From Coffea arabica (taxonomy: Eukaryota; Streptophyta; Magnoliopsida; Gentianales; Rubiaceae), in assembly GCF_036785885.1 (NCBI RefSeq), contig NC_092317.1, positions 7,504,501 through 7,568,500 on the forward strand: a stretch of 64,000 nt of DNA, written 5' to 3'. The notes below the pieces were generated by a model that ran no database searches, was not told the DNA's origin, and saw only the letters and a list, made by a program, of their open reading frames with translations. A program made the position numbers and the translations under genes. Shown piece after piece: positions 12,001-23,696 of the stretch (its first letter is position 1; the number at the start of each line of letters is the position of its first letter).

Positions 12001-15000
12001 TTTCTACTATTATGTCAATTTAAAGAAAGATTGACACTTTTATTAGGGGTTATTTTGGTTTGATTTTCATCGTTTATAGTTTCAAACATCAATGCATCAT
12101 TCAATCTTAATATGCTTTGGAAGATTGTGCACGATGACGTTTGATGATTCTTGATGTGCCTGTCGATATTGGTGCAAGTTTCAGAAGAAGAAGGAGAAGA
12201 TTAGTGAACAGGAAAACAGTATAAAAAAGAATTCAACTCCTATTTCATCAAAACCCGTTAAAACTGTCAATATTTCGTTAATTTTGACATAAAAATAGCA
12301 ATATCAATGTTGGGCTAAATACCCCATTACAAAAGGTTATAGAGCTTCTCAGAGAATCTGAAAACTAGACAAACATCAGGGCCAGAGAAGTGTGGCAAGA
12401 CCAGCCAAAAGCATTGGCAATTAAGAAACATTTTGACAAGAGACTAGCTCAAGAGTAGAGAAATTTGCATTCTCATCATGCATTCAGAAATTTGAATATT
12501 CACCTTCCAGCAGGTGGTTTAAGATTCTTTAAACATTCCTTTAAAATTATCAAGATAAGTAAGAGAATGAGAAAACATACAACCACAACCTCCAATTGAA
12601 ACTTGAAACTGGAAGATCCTATCTGGTAGCTGAAGATGGTTTCCAAGAGAATCTACTAAAATTTGTTCAAAATGTGTAACACTCCACAAACCGTGTATTA
12701 TTACATTTTGAGGTTTGTGTTATCCTCATGCAGTTCAGTGATAGAAATGACATTCTTCTAGGATGGGTTATTCTTTGCAGCCCCAGAAAACTTTATATGT
12801 CAGATAGCTTTCACAATCGTGCAGAAAACATTATGTTCAGATGTGATTGACTCTCAATAGTAAGAGTGAAATTTTTTGGGCAGTATGCCATGTTCCGATG
12901 GCTATGTTGTGAAGGCTTATTCATAAAGGAAAAGCTCAATTATAGAATGGTAATGCATAAATAGAGTAAGATCTAAAAACTGCTTGTGCTACTTTTGGAA
13001 AGAGCAGCGTAAGGAGTGAACTAGCAACTTAAGTCTCACCACATACTGGGCTTATATCAAGAGAAGGAGAAGGGTAATTAGACACTGACATCAACATTTA
13101 GTCATTTAGCAAATTGCTAGAGTCTACCTCTTCTTGTAAACAAACAACTGTATAAGAAAGAGGAACTCAATACTCTTAACTAAGCAATTGCTAGCACATC
13201 TCATGTGTTTGCTTGTTCTAAACGTTAGTGCTGGCTATTGGTGTGTGGGTTGTATAATTTTTACCCACCAACATATCAAAAGTTCAAAATGGAGGACCAA
13301 CTTTTGCAAAAGAAAAATCCAGTAAATGGCATAGAAACTTGTTGAATTTAAACTACTCCTCCCCAATATAAGACATCAGCAAGCAAAAAACAAGGTTGAT
13401 AAAAGACCTCTCCAGATGAGGCAAATCATGAAATCATACTGGGATACCTGGAATCCCCAGAACAATGAGTATATGTATCTAGTGATGACATTTTCTGTTG
13501 TGGTCAGGTCTACAGATTGAGCATAGATTCCAAAGGAGAAATTTCCACCTCCAAAACAAGCCGTTGCATTGGCATTATTCTTCCACAGATCCCATGTTGG
13601 ATCTGAAGCGAACCAGCTATGATCATTCCCATGCCCGCAATCTATGAAGTCCATGCACCTTGCAATTCCAGAGTCATGACAGGCATCTCGAAGGCATTGA
13701 TTCACCCTCTTTAAGCATTAAAAAGTTTACAAAACAGAATTAAATTCCATATAGTAAAATTAGAAATAGTTATCGTGCTTGCTACTAAACCAAAAACTAT
13801 AAAGAAAGTACAACATGAAGGCAAAAAGGAGGAGGATACAGTAAAGAACATTTTCTCTCATTTGCACTTGTCATGTTAATGCTTTTCCAAATCTAGAATT
13901 TTTTGTTGCAACCTGTCTTTTCTCTCTCCATCTGTTCTTCATCCTTCTCTGAAAAGTTTAAATTTTTTGTTCCTTTAAATGAGGACCAATATTTGGGAGG
14001 TAAAAAACCTGTGTTTCAGAAGACTCAGTAGAGATTAGCCAAGTAAACCAAAAAACATTATTATTAAAACTTTGGCTATAAAAGTCTTCTGATGAAAGTT
14101 TTAGACTACTGAATGTTGCTATCTAGAAATAATCTGACGACAGCCCTCTTGTGCTATCAGCTTAAGAAAGTTGAAATGGCAATGACTAGTGCCTTATTTT
14201 TAGTTGTAACCATCTTTAAAAATAGCAAAGGTAATATTTTTTTAAAAAAAGAAAAGGAACAATATGGCAACTTTCAAAAAAGGAAAAATCAATAACTTGA
14301 AGTCTAACTTTAGTGCCTTATCAAGGGGTTGTGGCCATCTTCAAGAGAAAAAAAAAAGCATGTAATCACCTTGGAACATAAAAATTTAAGATCTAGAAGT
14401 ATAATGAGAATAATTCAACCAGAGAAGCATATTGCATATATTCTGCATAGGTCCTAGTAACATTAAGAAGTCACTTAATAAACAAGCTAAAATGATGAGA
14501 AAACATCAAAATATTTAGCGGTTTGAATGCCTCAGAGTTATCAAGAAGGTGGGACTTTTAGAGTGATAAAATCATGAATAATTTTTCACCTACCTGCAGC
14601 CCAAAGAGATACCAGCACGATCCCACCACATGACTAGACAACACAAACATTAGAAGATTTATAACGAAATTTGCCCATGCTGACTCAAATATGAAACCGG
14701 TTGATGACTGACCAGCGAGCAAGGGCAGAACCCTGTACAACCTTGGAATGTACTGAGCTAAAATTGCTGCCCGCAGAAGATTTTTTGCATAATTTGCACC
14801 AGATGATCCAATGGAATTGGGTAAGACAGCCAATATAATGATCTACACAATGCAGAAATCGTTGATTACTGCTCCAATATTAGTTATAGTCCATAACAAA
14901 TCTGAAATTCAGTCTCAAAAATCAATTCAACAAAAAGAAACAGCAACAGAAATGATCTGCCCTGGTTCTGATAAATGAGAACCTGCCAAGGATTGACTGA

Positions 15001-18000
15001 GGTATCAGAAAAACATGAAAGAAAAGATGAATGGAAACCCTTTTTTAACAGATGCAATTGGTCTACTCAATCACTGAATTCCATGCCAGCTATTTTCCAC
15101 CCCCAGGTGCACACAAGTGAAGATTCAAGTTTTCAAGCACATTTACACCAGAGCTTGAGCTTGAATCCTCTCTCCAGGAATGATATAATGCTGAATGTTG
15201 ATACCAGTACATTCAAGTTCTAGCAACTTAAAGTCAATAAATAGAAGAGAAATTGTTTATTTATGCATTTTAGCACACACAGCTCACATGTGGGCTCAAT
15301 GGGTTTCAGTAGGCCTAAGCATATGCACCATATTGTAACAAGTGGTGCATAAAATTGGACCAACAACCTTTACATTCAGGGTTATCATGCTAAATTACCA
15401 ACTAGAGTGACAAAGATCATAAAGCTGAAGAAAAAAACCATCATGTAGGAGGTAATGAATCTTACTTGTGGAAGTGGTAATACAACAAATAAGTCAATAA
15501 GGAAATATCCAGAAAGATAATGAAGCGCAATCTTTTTTGGATGGTCAACTAGGTCTCCAGCACCCACCACTCTAGATTCAGGAGCAACATAAGCAAGCCT
15601 GAACTGCAAAACAGATCTCGAGCTATCAAATAATGCAGCCTAATGACTGAGAATTAAGAAAAGAATATCACCACTGCAGACAATTAGCAATATGGAAATT
15701 GATAATGTAACCTCACAAAATTAATGTGCAACATAGATAAATTGGTAGCATATCAGGGACACACCTATAAGACTCAATAGTAAAGCAAAAGAACATAGAA
15801 GATAAAAAAATGTAATCACAATATGCTCTTCCAGTTTTAAGTGACAACCAAAAAGGCCAAACGATATCAACTTGGCACATGAAGTCCACACACTACGTTT
15901 CTTAACAAAAATCAAAGTTTCAAGTATCCACATTGGCAATTTATCGAGTTTCTAAAAGCCACCAAAAGGTAATAAGATAACAAAAAAAAGACGGCACAAT
16001 TACAAAAAACACAAATCATGTCTGCCAGTGGTCTTTTGAGTATATATTTCCCTTTACTACAGATCAGAGCATGATAAACAATGCATTACAAGAGTAATTT
16101 GAAAAAATAAAACTGGAAGTTACAATTACTTTTTTCTATCCTTGAAGCTCTTGCTCGGCTACCATTTCAGAGTATTTTGGAAGAAAACTCACTCTACCAA
16201 ATGTGGATGTCCTACTTGTACTTCAAAGTGGTAATATATAACTAATATTTATAGAACACCAGTACTTGTCTTAAAAAGGTTAAAATCTGTTCCTAGCTAG
16301 TGGATTAGGCCCTGTCAGTGGGGCCTTCTCAAATTCGTCCTCAAAAAGTACAAAAGCATTTGCATGGATCCAAAGAGGGAAAAATTTTTGTGTGTCACAT
16401 GTAGAATTTCAAGATAGCAAATTCTGCTCAATTTAGTGGAGAGAAATACCAAGTTCTCTGCTTTTCCTTTTATTGAATTTTCAGTAGGCAGATGAGATTG
16501 ATTTTGAAAACCTTGTGTCTTTGTTGTTTTCCATTGGAAAAAGTGCATTCGGTAATTGTCCTGTTGATTTTCAACACCAAGCCATACAGAATTTGCTGTC
16601 AAATACAGCATCTCAAAGATCCCAAACTCAGCAGTTTGAAAATTTAAAAAGAATGAGTAACTTCATTATGTAGAATAGTTTGTGAAATATATTATATGTA
16701 ACAGCTTGAGCAGGAGCAATAAGAGGACTAACTGTCGGTCACTGTAGTTGTGTCTAGCATGACATTTTGAGTATTTAGGGCTTGTTCATTTTATAGGTTA
16801 ATACTTTTTTGTTTCTGTCACTCTATCTGTCATCTAGCTGTACTCCTACAATCTTTCCCTTGATACTAAACGAGCTTCTGACCAAATCCATGTGAAGAAA
16901 ATACGTAACCATCATAAAGCATTCAAAGAAGTATGACACTTACCTGAAGAAGGATGTGAATTAAGTACAAAAAATCAGTCATGCTCCTCAAAGCCACAAT
17001 TGTTGTTGTCATGGGCCAATTAAGTACTATACATTTGTTATCCTGGATCACCAAGACAAGAAGTAAATTGCAGGAAAATTTGTTCAATCATAAAAATAAA
17101 AACACATCTTTGAGCAAACTACACTACACACAACACAAATTCCTCCCCCTGATATGGGTTAGGGTATTCATAATTGAACAAAATGTCAGTCAACATAATT
17201 TTGCTACACCATCCAAGTACTTCCAAAACTGCTGGACCACCTTTGAAAATATAGTTAGTAGTTTTAACGAAGTTCAATCAACTGTAAATTGCTTAGTGTT
17301 GCATTGAGCTCCAGTCCAACAATCCCATTTGAAAACCCCCCTAATTGTCCAAGCTGAAGCAGCAACCCCCCAATTCCCACGATTTTATAATAATTCAAAC
17401 CTGAAGATCCTATTCATAAGCTTTTCATACAAGACCAGTACAACTCTATAATAAGATTTCCTTTTCCAAATCATAATTTTCATTTTATGCAGAAGTTCCT
17501 TGATCCAGATAAAAGTCCCACTACCTCCATCTTCTAAGTGAGTTAGTGATTTTCTCTTTTTTTTTTCAGAGTAAAAAGAATTCAGTAATGCTATGTGGAT
17601 AAATCAATTCAATTTACTCTTTAGTACTCCATAAGAACTGTGAAGGGTACAGAGAGCATGTCTTCAAAACCTAACCATTAGACTACCAATATTTGCAAGG
17701 GTAACTTTAACATTATACCTGATTTACGTACAACAAAAAGAAGAACAAAGGGTCCAGGAAAACTGCAAACAAGCAAGAAAGGAAAAAGAACTGGTTCCAC
17801 TGCTGAACAACTTTTGCATGAGGATTCATGATAGGTGGAATAAAAGGACCAAGAAAAGAAGAAACTTTCTTTGCCCAGCCTTTTGCATCTCCATAGATCA
17901 TATTGTGGAACTGCAAATCAAAAAGTATTTAAACAGATCAGTACATGAAGGTACCAATGCTCATAATGACATGCAAATGTAAATGACAAGTACCAATAAC

Positions 18001-19498
18001 GAGCCAAAATTTAACACTTGAGTGTTCATTACAACATTTTAAAAAGCTCAAATTGTGAAGAAGTCCCATCATTTTGCATCTTCACAAATCAACTATACAG
18101 CACTTGGCACTTTCAATATAACAATAACCCAAGGAATTCACAAATGGTGAAGTGGTTCAGTGATCAAATGGACAACTTAAGCTTTTAGATAAGGTGATAT
18201 TTAACTAAATTTCAAGTTAAAGGCAAGAGTAACTTATTTATAATGCACTCTTATTTATAAGGTGATTCTAATGTCTTTCAATAGGCCTAGCATGTATAGA
18301 CATTAGAATCAGAGAAAGTGAAAATTTAACTCAATACATGCCCACTTCAGTACCATTCTTTTTTGCTACTTCATCCAAAATTTTTATTTGCGAGAAACAG
18401 AAACGATCTATTTATTTCTGCACTCTAAGACCAGCTATTCTGTTAAGTGTTCATATATTTGAGTAAATGCAATAAGAGAATTGGCAATGAAGTCAGTTTC
18501 AACACCAATTATGAATGTGATACTTAATTACAGATTATCAGAATCAGCGAAGAAAGTTGAAATCCTGAACAAGCATGATAGCGGTTAGGCTCAATCAACT
18601 GCAAGAGGCCAGCAACCCCATGATATCATGAAATTGTTGACCATTACATTCACGGCTTTAGTGAAGGTTCTCCTACAAATGTTTTATATAAAAAGGTCGA
18701 ATGCAACTATATTGAGAATTCAGCTTTCTTGCTCAATACAGAAATGGACAAATGCGAAGCTCATAAAATCATTTTAAAGCAAAAGATAAATGTTCTGCAA
18801 GGAATTAAGATAATGATGATTGATGAGTTCCGTAGATGCAGAGAATTAATAGATTGGGATACTAGTATAATTGAAACTCTTATCTTATGGTAGAGCTAAA
18901 ATTGAGAATAGATGGAATCTCAGAAAAGAATTCAAAGAGTACACTTGATCATTGCTTAACAGCTAGAGGGAGAACACTTCAACCTCATGGGATATGGTAC
19001 CTTGTAATCCAGTATGTCCGATGATTTTGATTTCTTCTGTTGCCCCTTGAGATGGTAATAACTTGGGCATGTTGTGCAGTAAGGATCATCACACATTCCA
19101 AGTTGACCAGACTTAATGAGATGATCATTCTGCGACGCATAGCTCTTATCTGGCCAAACTGTTCGCTCCCTGCCATTCAATGGAGGATACCGTTCTACTG
19201 GAGCCTCAGTTGTTTGTTGCGCTACTGCACTTTGCATAGGCCCCAGTACAATTCCATTCCTGCTACTAGTATATAAAGGACCACTCATCTGCAAATATGA
19301 AGTTTTCCTTTCATTTTCCAGATAAACAGAATGACCTACAAGACTATTTTCACTGTCATTGAATTCTGTGGAGTTCATGGGGATAGATAAGGATGCACTC
19401 CTATATGTAAGCCTGCAAAACTGAGAGCCATCTTGTTCATCAACTTGTGAATCAGTGGCAGATAGCATCTGTGTCACATCTCTTTCAGATGCAGCCAT
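2342..19498 (-). CDS. Cyclic nucleotide-gated ion channel, CNGC19/20 type, 12 coding exons
   Basis: Likely a plant cation (calcium) channel of CNGC group IVa; in Arabidopsis CNGC19/20 act in immunity and cell-death control. Coding exons, 5' to 3': 19498-19001, 17910-17719, 17042-16944, 15603-15466, 14842-14594, 13708-13448, 11646-11501, 6449-6372, 5234-5105, 4063-3817, 3092-2930, 2486-2342. All joins are GT-AG and in frame, giving 781 aa (about 764 for Arabidopsis CNGC20). The soluble N-terminus has the family motif CDDPYCTTCPSYYH near residue 136. Six membrane segments follow (S1 in exon 2, S2 exons 3-4, S3 exon 4, S4 and S5 exon 5, S6 exon 7). The pore spans exons 6-7 with filter-region AGNQ. 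The nucleotide-binding fold is in exons 9-11 (SEGDVIGEELLTWCLE), and an IQ motif (RRIQVGWRYWRKR) lies in exon 12. The start at 19498 follows a likely 5'UTR splice acceptor near 19514. Intron 7 contains a copia element in the same orientation. Family is certain; CNGC19 versus CNGC20 is not resolved. Confidence 0.93.
3791..3815. repeat. (AT)n microsatellite at a splice donor
   Basis: About 12 AT units lie directly against the donor of CNGC exon 10 (exon end at 3817). On the minus strand the intron begins GTATATATAT, so the repeat supplies the donor's intronic bases. Confidence 0.9.
6023..6051. repeat. (AG)n microsatellite in CNGC intron 8
   Basis: About 14 uninterrupted AG units lie in the intron between CNGC exons 8 and 9. 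It is a simple repeat with no further signal. Confidence 0.95.
7216..7362 (-). repeat. 3' LTR of the copia element
   Basis: Read on the minus strand it runs from TGTTAGGAGA to CCTGTTGACA, with the usual TG...CA ends. It matches the other LTR except at two transitions. Confidence 0.95.
7363..7376 (-). promoter_or_regulatory. Polypurine tract of the copia element
   Basis: The minus strand reads AACTTGAGGGGGAG directly before the 3' LTR. This is the usual priming site for plus-strand synthesis in copia elements. Confidence 0.85.
7370..10528 (-). CDS. Copia pol: protease remnant, integrase, reverse transcriptase, RNase H
   Basis: One open frame runs from just after an in-frame TAA (10529-10531) to 7370; the first Met is at 10483, giving 1037 aa. 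The protease signature DSGATDH lies before that Met in the same frame, so translation would have needed an upstream gag-pol start that is now missing. Integrase follows, with the zinc-binding HCRLGH and C-X2-C residues, then the catalytic core (HSDVWGP, SDNAKEY, NGVAERKIGHL). Reverse transcriptase has RLKARLVAREFTQ and LYGLKQSPRAWF. RNase H has SDADWAGS and SAESEYRAM. The reverse transcriptase active site reads YVNDIV instead of YVDDIV: the first catalytic Asp (about residue 722, codon 8318-8320) is Asn, one G-to-A change. The frame is otherwise intact, but the enzyme is probably inactive. Confidence 0.93.
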   Translation of the reverse strand, partial: KGNDSWIIDSGATDHMSGTSKIFSNFQESTPFPHVTLADGSTTKVKGLGNVEINQSLPLSSVLYVPNLPFNLMSVSKVTKFLQCTVTFSPDSVVIQDLKTKRTIGGGHEHNGLYFLNFNGPIACPATVSPLEIHCRLGHLSLQNLKKLVPTLSQLSSLECESCQLGKHHRVSFAPRVNKRVSEPFLLVHSDVWGPSRVTSKLGFKYFVIFVDDFSRVTWLYLMKDRSELYSIFCAFVAEIKNQFGVSVRILRSDNAKEYFSTLFNTFMSKSGIIHQFSCPHTPQQNGVAERKIGHLIEIARTLLLHMNVPKQFWSDAVLTACYLINRMPSNILGGQLPHSILFPHELVFKLPPRIFGCVCFVHQLTPGVDKLDSRAIKCIFLGYARAQKGYRCYSPVLNRFFTCADVTFFESTPYFIKHSMPCELDQCPSFSSPVLPVPSPLFPELSSPPDSIARLSRPHLQVYSRRSMVEKVPDMPRTSPINSQSSNSGMTPSSELDLPIALRKGKRHCTSHPISNFVSYSRLSMSYSSFVASLDSISIPKSITYALNHPGWRLAMQEEMSALEQNSTWDLVPRPSGKPVVGCKWVYTIKVQPNGSIDRLKARLVAREFTQVYGVDYLEIFSPVAKITSVRLLISLAATYNWPLHQLDVKNAFLHGDLEEEVYMEQPPGFVVQGENSQLVCRLKKSLYGLKQSPRAWFGRFSSVVMEFGLTRCGVDHSVFYGHSNAGKILLVVYVNDIVITGDDVVGIQKLKSNLQANFQTKDLGHLQYFLGIEVARSKYGIYLCQRKYVLNMLSEVGMLGCRPVDTPMDPNVKLARDQGALLDDPKQYRRLVGKLNYLTVTRPDISFAVSVVSQFLDTPRTSHWDAVIRILRYLKGAPGKGLLYQNHGHTDIEGYSDADWAGSASDRRSTTGYCVFVGGNLVSWKSKKQTVVSRLSAESEYRAMAHTVCELVWLKSMLLEIGFEYKQPMNLVCDNQAAVHIASNPVFHERTKHIEVDCHFIREKLLDGVIKTSHVPSADQLADLFTKSLGGSRVKYLCNKLGAYDIYTPT
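10738..10840. repeat. Clustered GAACAGT repeats in the element's leader
   Basis: About nine copies of GAACAGT or close variants (GAACAGC, GAACATT) occur within roughly 100 bp, spaced irregularly and partly joined by CGCG. They fill much of the leader where gag would normally begin. No function is known to me. Confidence 0.75.
10891..10900 (-). promoter_or_regulatory. tRNA primer-binding site of the copia element
   Basis: The minus strand reads TGGTATCAGA immediately after the 5' LTR. This matches the primer site complementary to initiator methionine tRNA that is usual for plant copia elements. Confidence 0.88.
10901..11047 (-). repeat. 5' LTR of the copia element
   Basis: This is the promoter-bearing copy for the minus-strand element. 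It matches the LTR at 7216-7362 except at two transitions and is followed by the GCAGC target duplication. Confidence 0.95.
10960..10968 (-). promoter_or_regulatory. TATA box of the LTR promoter
   Basis: The minus strand reads CTATAAATA inside the 5' LTR. It is the only good TATA match in the LTR and is correctly oriented to drive the element, and possibly the downstream CNGC exons 8-12. Confidence 0.6.
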
Positions 19499-21437
19499 TT
19501 CCCCAAAAATCTTCCTAGAAGACCATAATAACAATCTACTTAAATTATTGCAACAAGTATAAGGTATCAAAACACAAACAATTTTAAAGAATGCTCACTG
19601 CCTAGTGGCTGTTTAGGTGTTATGTCAGGTTCTTCCTTCCTGGATTCTGAAACCTCCAATCTGTCAGAAACAACTTCACTGCATTAAAACCAAGAAAAAA
19701 AAGGAAATTAAAAAGTAGTTTTTTTCTGAATTACGATGAACTTGATTTATAAACGATAAAGAACAGAGTATTCAAAACTACATGCTGGCCAATATCAAAT
19801 ACTCTAATTGGGGTATAGCAACTCTATGTCTAGCTCAAATCTCTTCTCTGTCAAATATTCCAATGTGAAGACCACCAGCTTAAAAAATTATACAATTCAA
19901 ATCTCAAAAGTAACCTTGTTTAGTTATATTTTAACTACAAATGAATTTAATAAACTTCTACTCCAGATATATTATCAAAATTTAGAGCTCTGTTCTCTTT
20001 ACATACATCAGAAAGCATGGCATTAATCATTTACCAAGGCACTTGTGTTTAGCTATTTTTAGCTTGATTCCATTCAAGAAGCTGATAATACCAATTTCTG
20101 AAATCTGTTATAGCACACTCTCTGCACTACTTCTTTTACTCCCTTTTATAATGTCTCAACTATAAATCTCAGTCCTAACAAAACATAATACAACAGGATC
20201 ATGCTATGTGAGGAAAGATCATAGCACAACAATTGAAGGATTTAAATTTTGACATCAAAACGCTTGGACACAAACAGCAAGCTTTATCCCCGAAAAATAA
20301 TTTGTTTTATTACTAAATCACATGTAATATATTTCATACTATAAATAGAGACATTAATTGGAGGTTTTTGTACAAATAGAGAGGCTTAATGGCTACAGAA
20401 CACTTCCATTCCTAGCTCTTTTAGGAATGCTCTAATACAACAAAAGAAAATTTTCAAGTTAAAGTGTTCTTGATTGAAACTTGTGCTTTATTCCTCCAAA
20501 TACACCATAGTGGTTCATCAACTTTTTGTTTTGAAAAAGTTCAGATTGGTTAAGGTGGGAAGGAAGAAGCAGGGAGAGGAAGGCTGGAGGTGGTACACTC
20601 TTTCTTGACTTAGCCTAATCCATGGAAGATTCATGATAATCATTTTCTGCATAGAAAATTTCAAAAATAGGAAAAAGGGAAAAAAATAAGAAATACAATT
20701 GATCATCACATATCTATTTGGAACTTACGGAAGAGTCGAGCATAATCCAAGTCTGAACAACATACTAAAATTGACGAATTCATTAAATCAGCTGCCGAAG
20801 CTGCAATAAAAAGCAAAGAAATGTATCGAAAATGGAAGAAGTTAGAAAGCAAACCTGCTACTGACTTCTTGTAGTTGTCAAGCCACTTGCAATGACCCGA
20901 ATTCAGCAACAGAGCACAGCCATTTGTACAAACAAGAAAGATGTCGTGAAAGACAAGGAAAGTAGAGAATACTACACAAGGCCACAACTGAAACTGATTC
21001 CTCCAAGTCTGCATTCGAGTCATTTAATAGTGCAGAAGAGAGACAGAGAGAGAGAGAGGGAATTGTTATTTGTGTACTATGATTGTGACAGCTTCAACGG
21101 GCTGACTTTTTGTGAAAAGAGTGTCCCATCATAGGTACAAGGACCCGTTTGGTTCTTTTTCGTTTGTGAAAATTGCGTCCGTACAATCAAATTTAAAGAT
21201 TCAAGAATCATCATTTTATTTTCTACTTTTAATTCATATGACACTTCCAAAGAGAGAACTTACACAGGTGAATGAAAATCCTTTCCTAACCCTTCAAAAT
21301 TATTTGTTTTTGGTCGGATATTTTGTCTTGCAAACATAGCGCACTTTGGACAGACGGAGCCTACACTGGAAAGTTTACTTCCCCACTGAGTGTCTTAGAT
21401 GGCACCTAATTCGTATCTGCTCACGCTATTAATTGTA
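19499..21437. other. 5' flank of the CNGC gene
   Basis: A likely 5'UTR splice acceptor lies near 19514 (minus strand TTCTTCTAG). An upstream leader exon should therefore exist in this stretch, but I could not fix its position. Parts near 19590-19690 match 34110-34190 in the duplicated copy. An AG-rich run sits near 21035-21060. No other gene is seen. Confidence 0.5.
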
Positions 21438-22701
21438 CTAGGGGTGCTTGTTTCGCATATTGGAATCGAAAATGGAAATGGAATCATAGACTCTGATTTT
21501 GGAATTAAACTTTTCATTCCAATTTCCGATGCTTGGTTTGACGAGTGTTTCAGAATTAAATACGATTAAATTCCAAATTTATCCCTGATATAACAATTCT
21601 TATAAAACAAAGGGATAATTCCAAAAACTGGTAGGTTTTGTATTTAACAAAAATATGAGATTTTGTAGATTTTGAAGTTTAAGGAAGGAATATTTGAAGT
21701 TTAACGACCGTTATACAACTTTCAAAACAAACAAATTCATTCTAAATTTTTTTTTGGATAATTTCATAAACCAAATCACGGTCACTTTCATAATAGTCAT
21801 ATTTTTTCATAAAAGACCAGCTCTTTATGACTTTTCTCCTTTATAAGAACAGAGTACTTATTTTCCCATAAAACACCAGCTCTTTATGCCTTTAGAATGA
21901 AGGGTTAAAATGTCGCTGTCTCTATCACTATCAACTTTTGACTCCCTATTTCTTCCATCCCAACTAACACCAGAACGAAATACCATTATTTTCAGCATCT
22001 CAATAGAAGTAAAAAACAGTCTGATATTCGCATACCCACTGCATAGCCTATTTGTGAAGATGACAAAGTTTTTCAAGAATCGTAAATTCACTTCAAGGGT
22101 TGAGATTTGTTCCTTCAAAGACAGAATCAAATTGTTTTCAAACTTAAGCAGATCTTTCAGATTTACCAGAACACAATCAAAAAATTTCACCAGAACTTCA
22201 CCACTCATGACATTGTTTGGTTCTAAGGAATGTTTTGCCCAATCAATAAAATCTTCTCTTCTCCAATTTCCACCTTGGAAGCTTCAACCTTTTCAAGCAA
22301 ATCATCTACTACATGGTCTAATTTCTCGTTTAGGCTTTCAGATCTTGGAAAGCTATTGCTACTATTTGTGAACCTGAATTTGGGACTTTGAAATGAGAAA
22401 GAAGATGTCCGATGAAGGTGATGGGTTGCGATTGATTGAAGAAAAAGAGATAGAAAAACTGATGAAGAAGAAGACTCTGGTTTTGTGCAGCGTGTGATGT
22501 AGAGGAAAGAGAGGGTAGATCCGTGATAAATATTGTCTGAGGGAATGAGTTGAGGGTTTTGTCCAAAACCTCCCAATTTGCTCGGGAATGATTTTTTAGG
22601 AATGATTCCAAAAATGGCATTCCAATAGGCTTAACCCAAGCAACAAATAAGGGGTTTATTCCATTTTGTGATTCCCAAACCCTTTAACCAAGCAGCCCCT
22701 A
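21438..22701. mobile_element. 1.26 kb TIR element carrying gene-like fragments
   Basis: The left end reads TAGGGGTGCTTG and the right end closes CAAGCAGCCCCTA, imperfect inverted repeats that continue inward with GGAATC-rich matches. Flanking bases are consistent with a short TA or TAA-type target, but I find no clean duplication. The inside is less AT-rich and holds overlapping open frames on the minus strand that look like captured exons. No transposase is seen. The outer limits are uncertain by a few bases. Confidence 0.55.
21858..22208 (-). pseudogene. Fragment resembling the N-terminal domain of R1-type resistance proteins
   Basis: A 116-residue open frame contains FFDCVLVNLKDLLKFENN followed by LSLKEQISTLEVNLRFLK. 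This pattern is like the N-terminal domain of R1-type late-blight resistance proteins of asterids. There is no NB-ARC or leucine-rich part nearby, and the second half of the frame reads as noncoding. It lies inside the TIR element, so capture is plausible. A second minus-strand frame (22223-22576), in a different phase, contains LDHVVDDLLEKVE and is unidentified. The resemblance is by eye only. Confidence 0.4.
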
Positions 22702-22735
22702 AGATCCATACAATACTATTTTCAAATGAAATTAA

Positions 22736-22929
22736 GGCCTTGTTTGGCAGATAAGTTTTTTGTTAAATTTATCTGCTACAAGTTTTTAAAAAACTTATCA
22801 AAGTTTTTAAACTATACACTTCAAAATATTCAAAAAAATATACTTTAAAAATTTTTTAAAAAATTTCTACAGTAAGTTACAATAAAGTTTCAGACAAACA
22901 TCCAAAAAATTCACTTGTCAAACGGAGCC
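22736..22929. mobile_element. Tourist-like MITE 1
   Basis: The terminal repeats are GGCCTTGTTTGGCA on the left and TCAAACGGAGCC on the right, flanked by TAA at 22733-22735 and 22930-22932. A 3-bp TAA target with GGCC-type ends fits the PIF/Harbinger group. The interior matches the element at 23483-23696 in the opposite orientation. Confidence 0.75.
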
Positions 22930-22959
22930 TAAATGTGCAACCAAATCCCTTAGCCTGCA

Positions 22960-23132
22960 TTCTAATCCAGAATTTTTTGAGAAAATTTTGCCAGTGAATG
23001 CATAGACACCCGTCTGAACTCTGAATCGATGGTGGTTCAATCCCTTCCGCATTCTCCCTGGATCTCGCCCTCCTCCTAATATAGGTAGGTGTAGGTGTAG
23101 ATTAAAATTTATCATGTCAAGCAAAAAAAAAG
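22960..23132 (+). mobile_element. SINE remnant
   Basis: A B-box-like GGTTCAATCCC near 23034 is followed by a pyrimidine-rich tail region and an A-run near 23123. The same order of signals occurs in the better defined SINE at 51550-51779. The 5' end and target duplication are not clear. Confidence 0.45.
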
Positions 23133-23482
23133 AGTGGGGTGATCTCTGTTAATATGAGAGATATATTAATGAAAAATCTATAAGAACTTCGATGTATAGT
23201 ATTGAGATATACTCTGACCCGTGGTGGTGATTGAAACAAAAGCTATTCAAACTTTTTTTTTTTTGAAAAAAAAAACACACTTGCACATAACATAATATAA
23301 TATGCAAATTTATCAAAATTTTCTAGTTCTAAAGTTTTTTTTAGATATGAAGATGATGAAAGTTGAGGAAGGTAAATGAGAATTGGTGTAAAAAATTATA
23401 GTTAATGGGTAATCTAAACGAAATCACTAATTGATAGTGGATTTTTCAGAATAAATTAGAGCAAATTTATTCTTGTAACTAA

Positions 23483-23696
23483 GGCTCCGTTTGGCAAGTG
23501 AGTTTTTTGGGTGTTTGTCTAAAACTTTACTGTAACTTACTGTAGAAGTTTTTTAAAAAATTTTTGAAGTGTGTAAATTTTTGAATATTTTGAAGTGTAT
23601 AGTTTAAATTTTTTTTTGAGGTTACTGTAGTTAAAATTCTTAAAAAACTTGTAGCAGACAAACTTGACAAAAAAAACTCTAGTGCCAAACAGGGCC
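23483..23696. mobile_element. Tourist-like MITE 2
   Basis: The terminal repeats are GGCTCCGTTTGGCA and TGCCAAACAGGGCC, with TAA at 23480-23482 and 23697-23699. The interior is a reverse-complement relative of MITE 1, 550 bp away. Confidence 0.78.
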
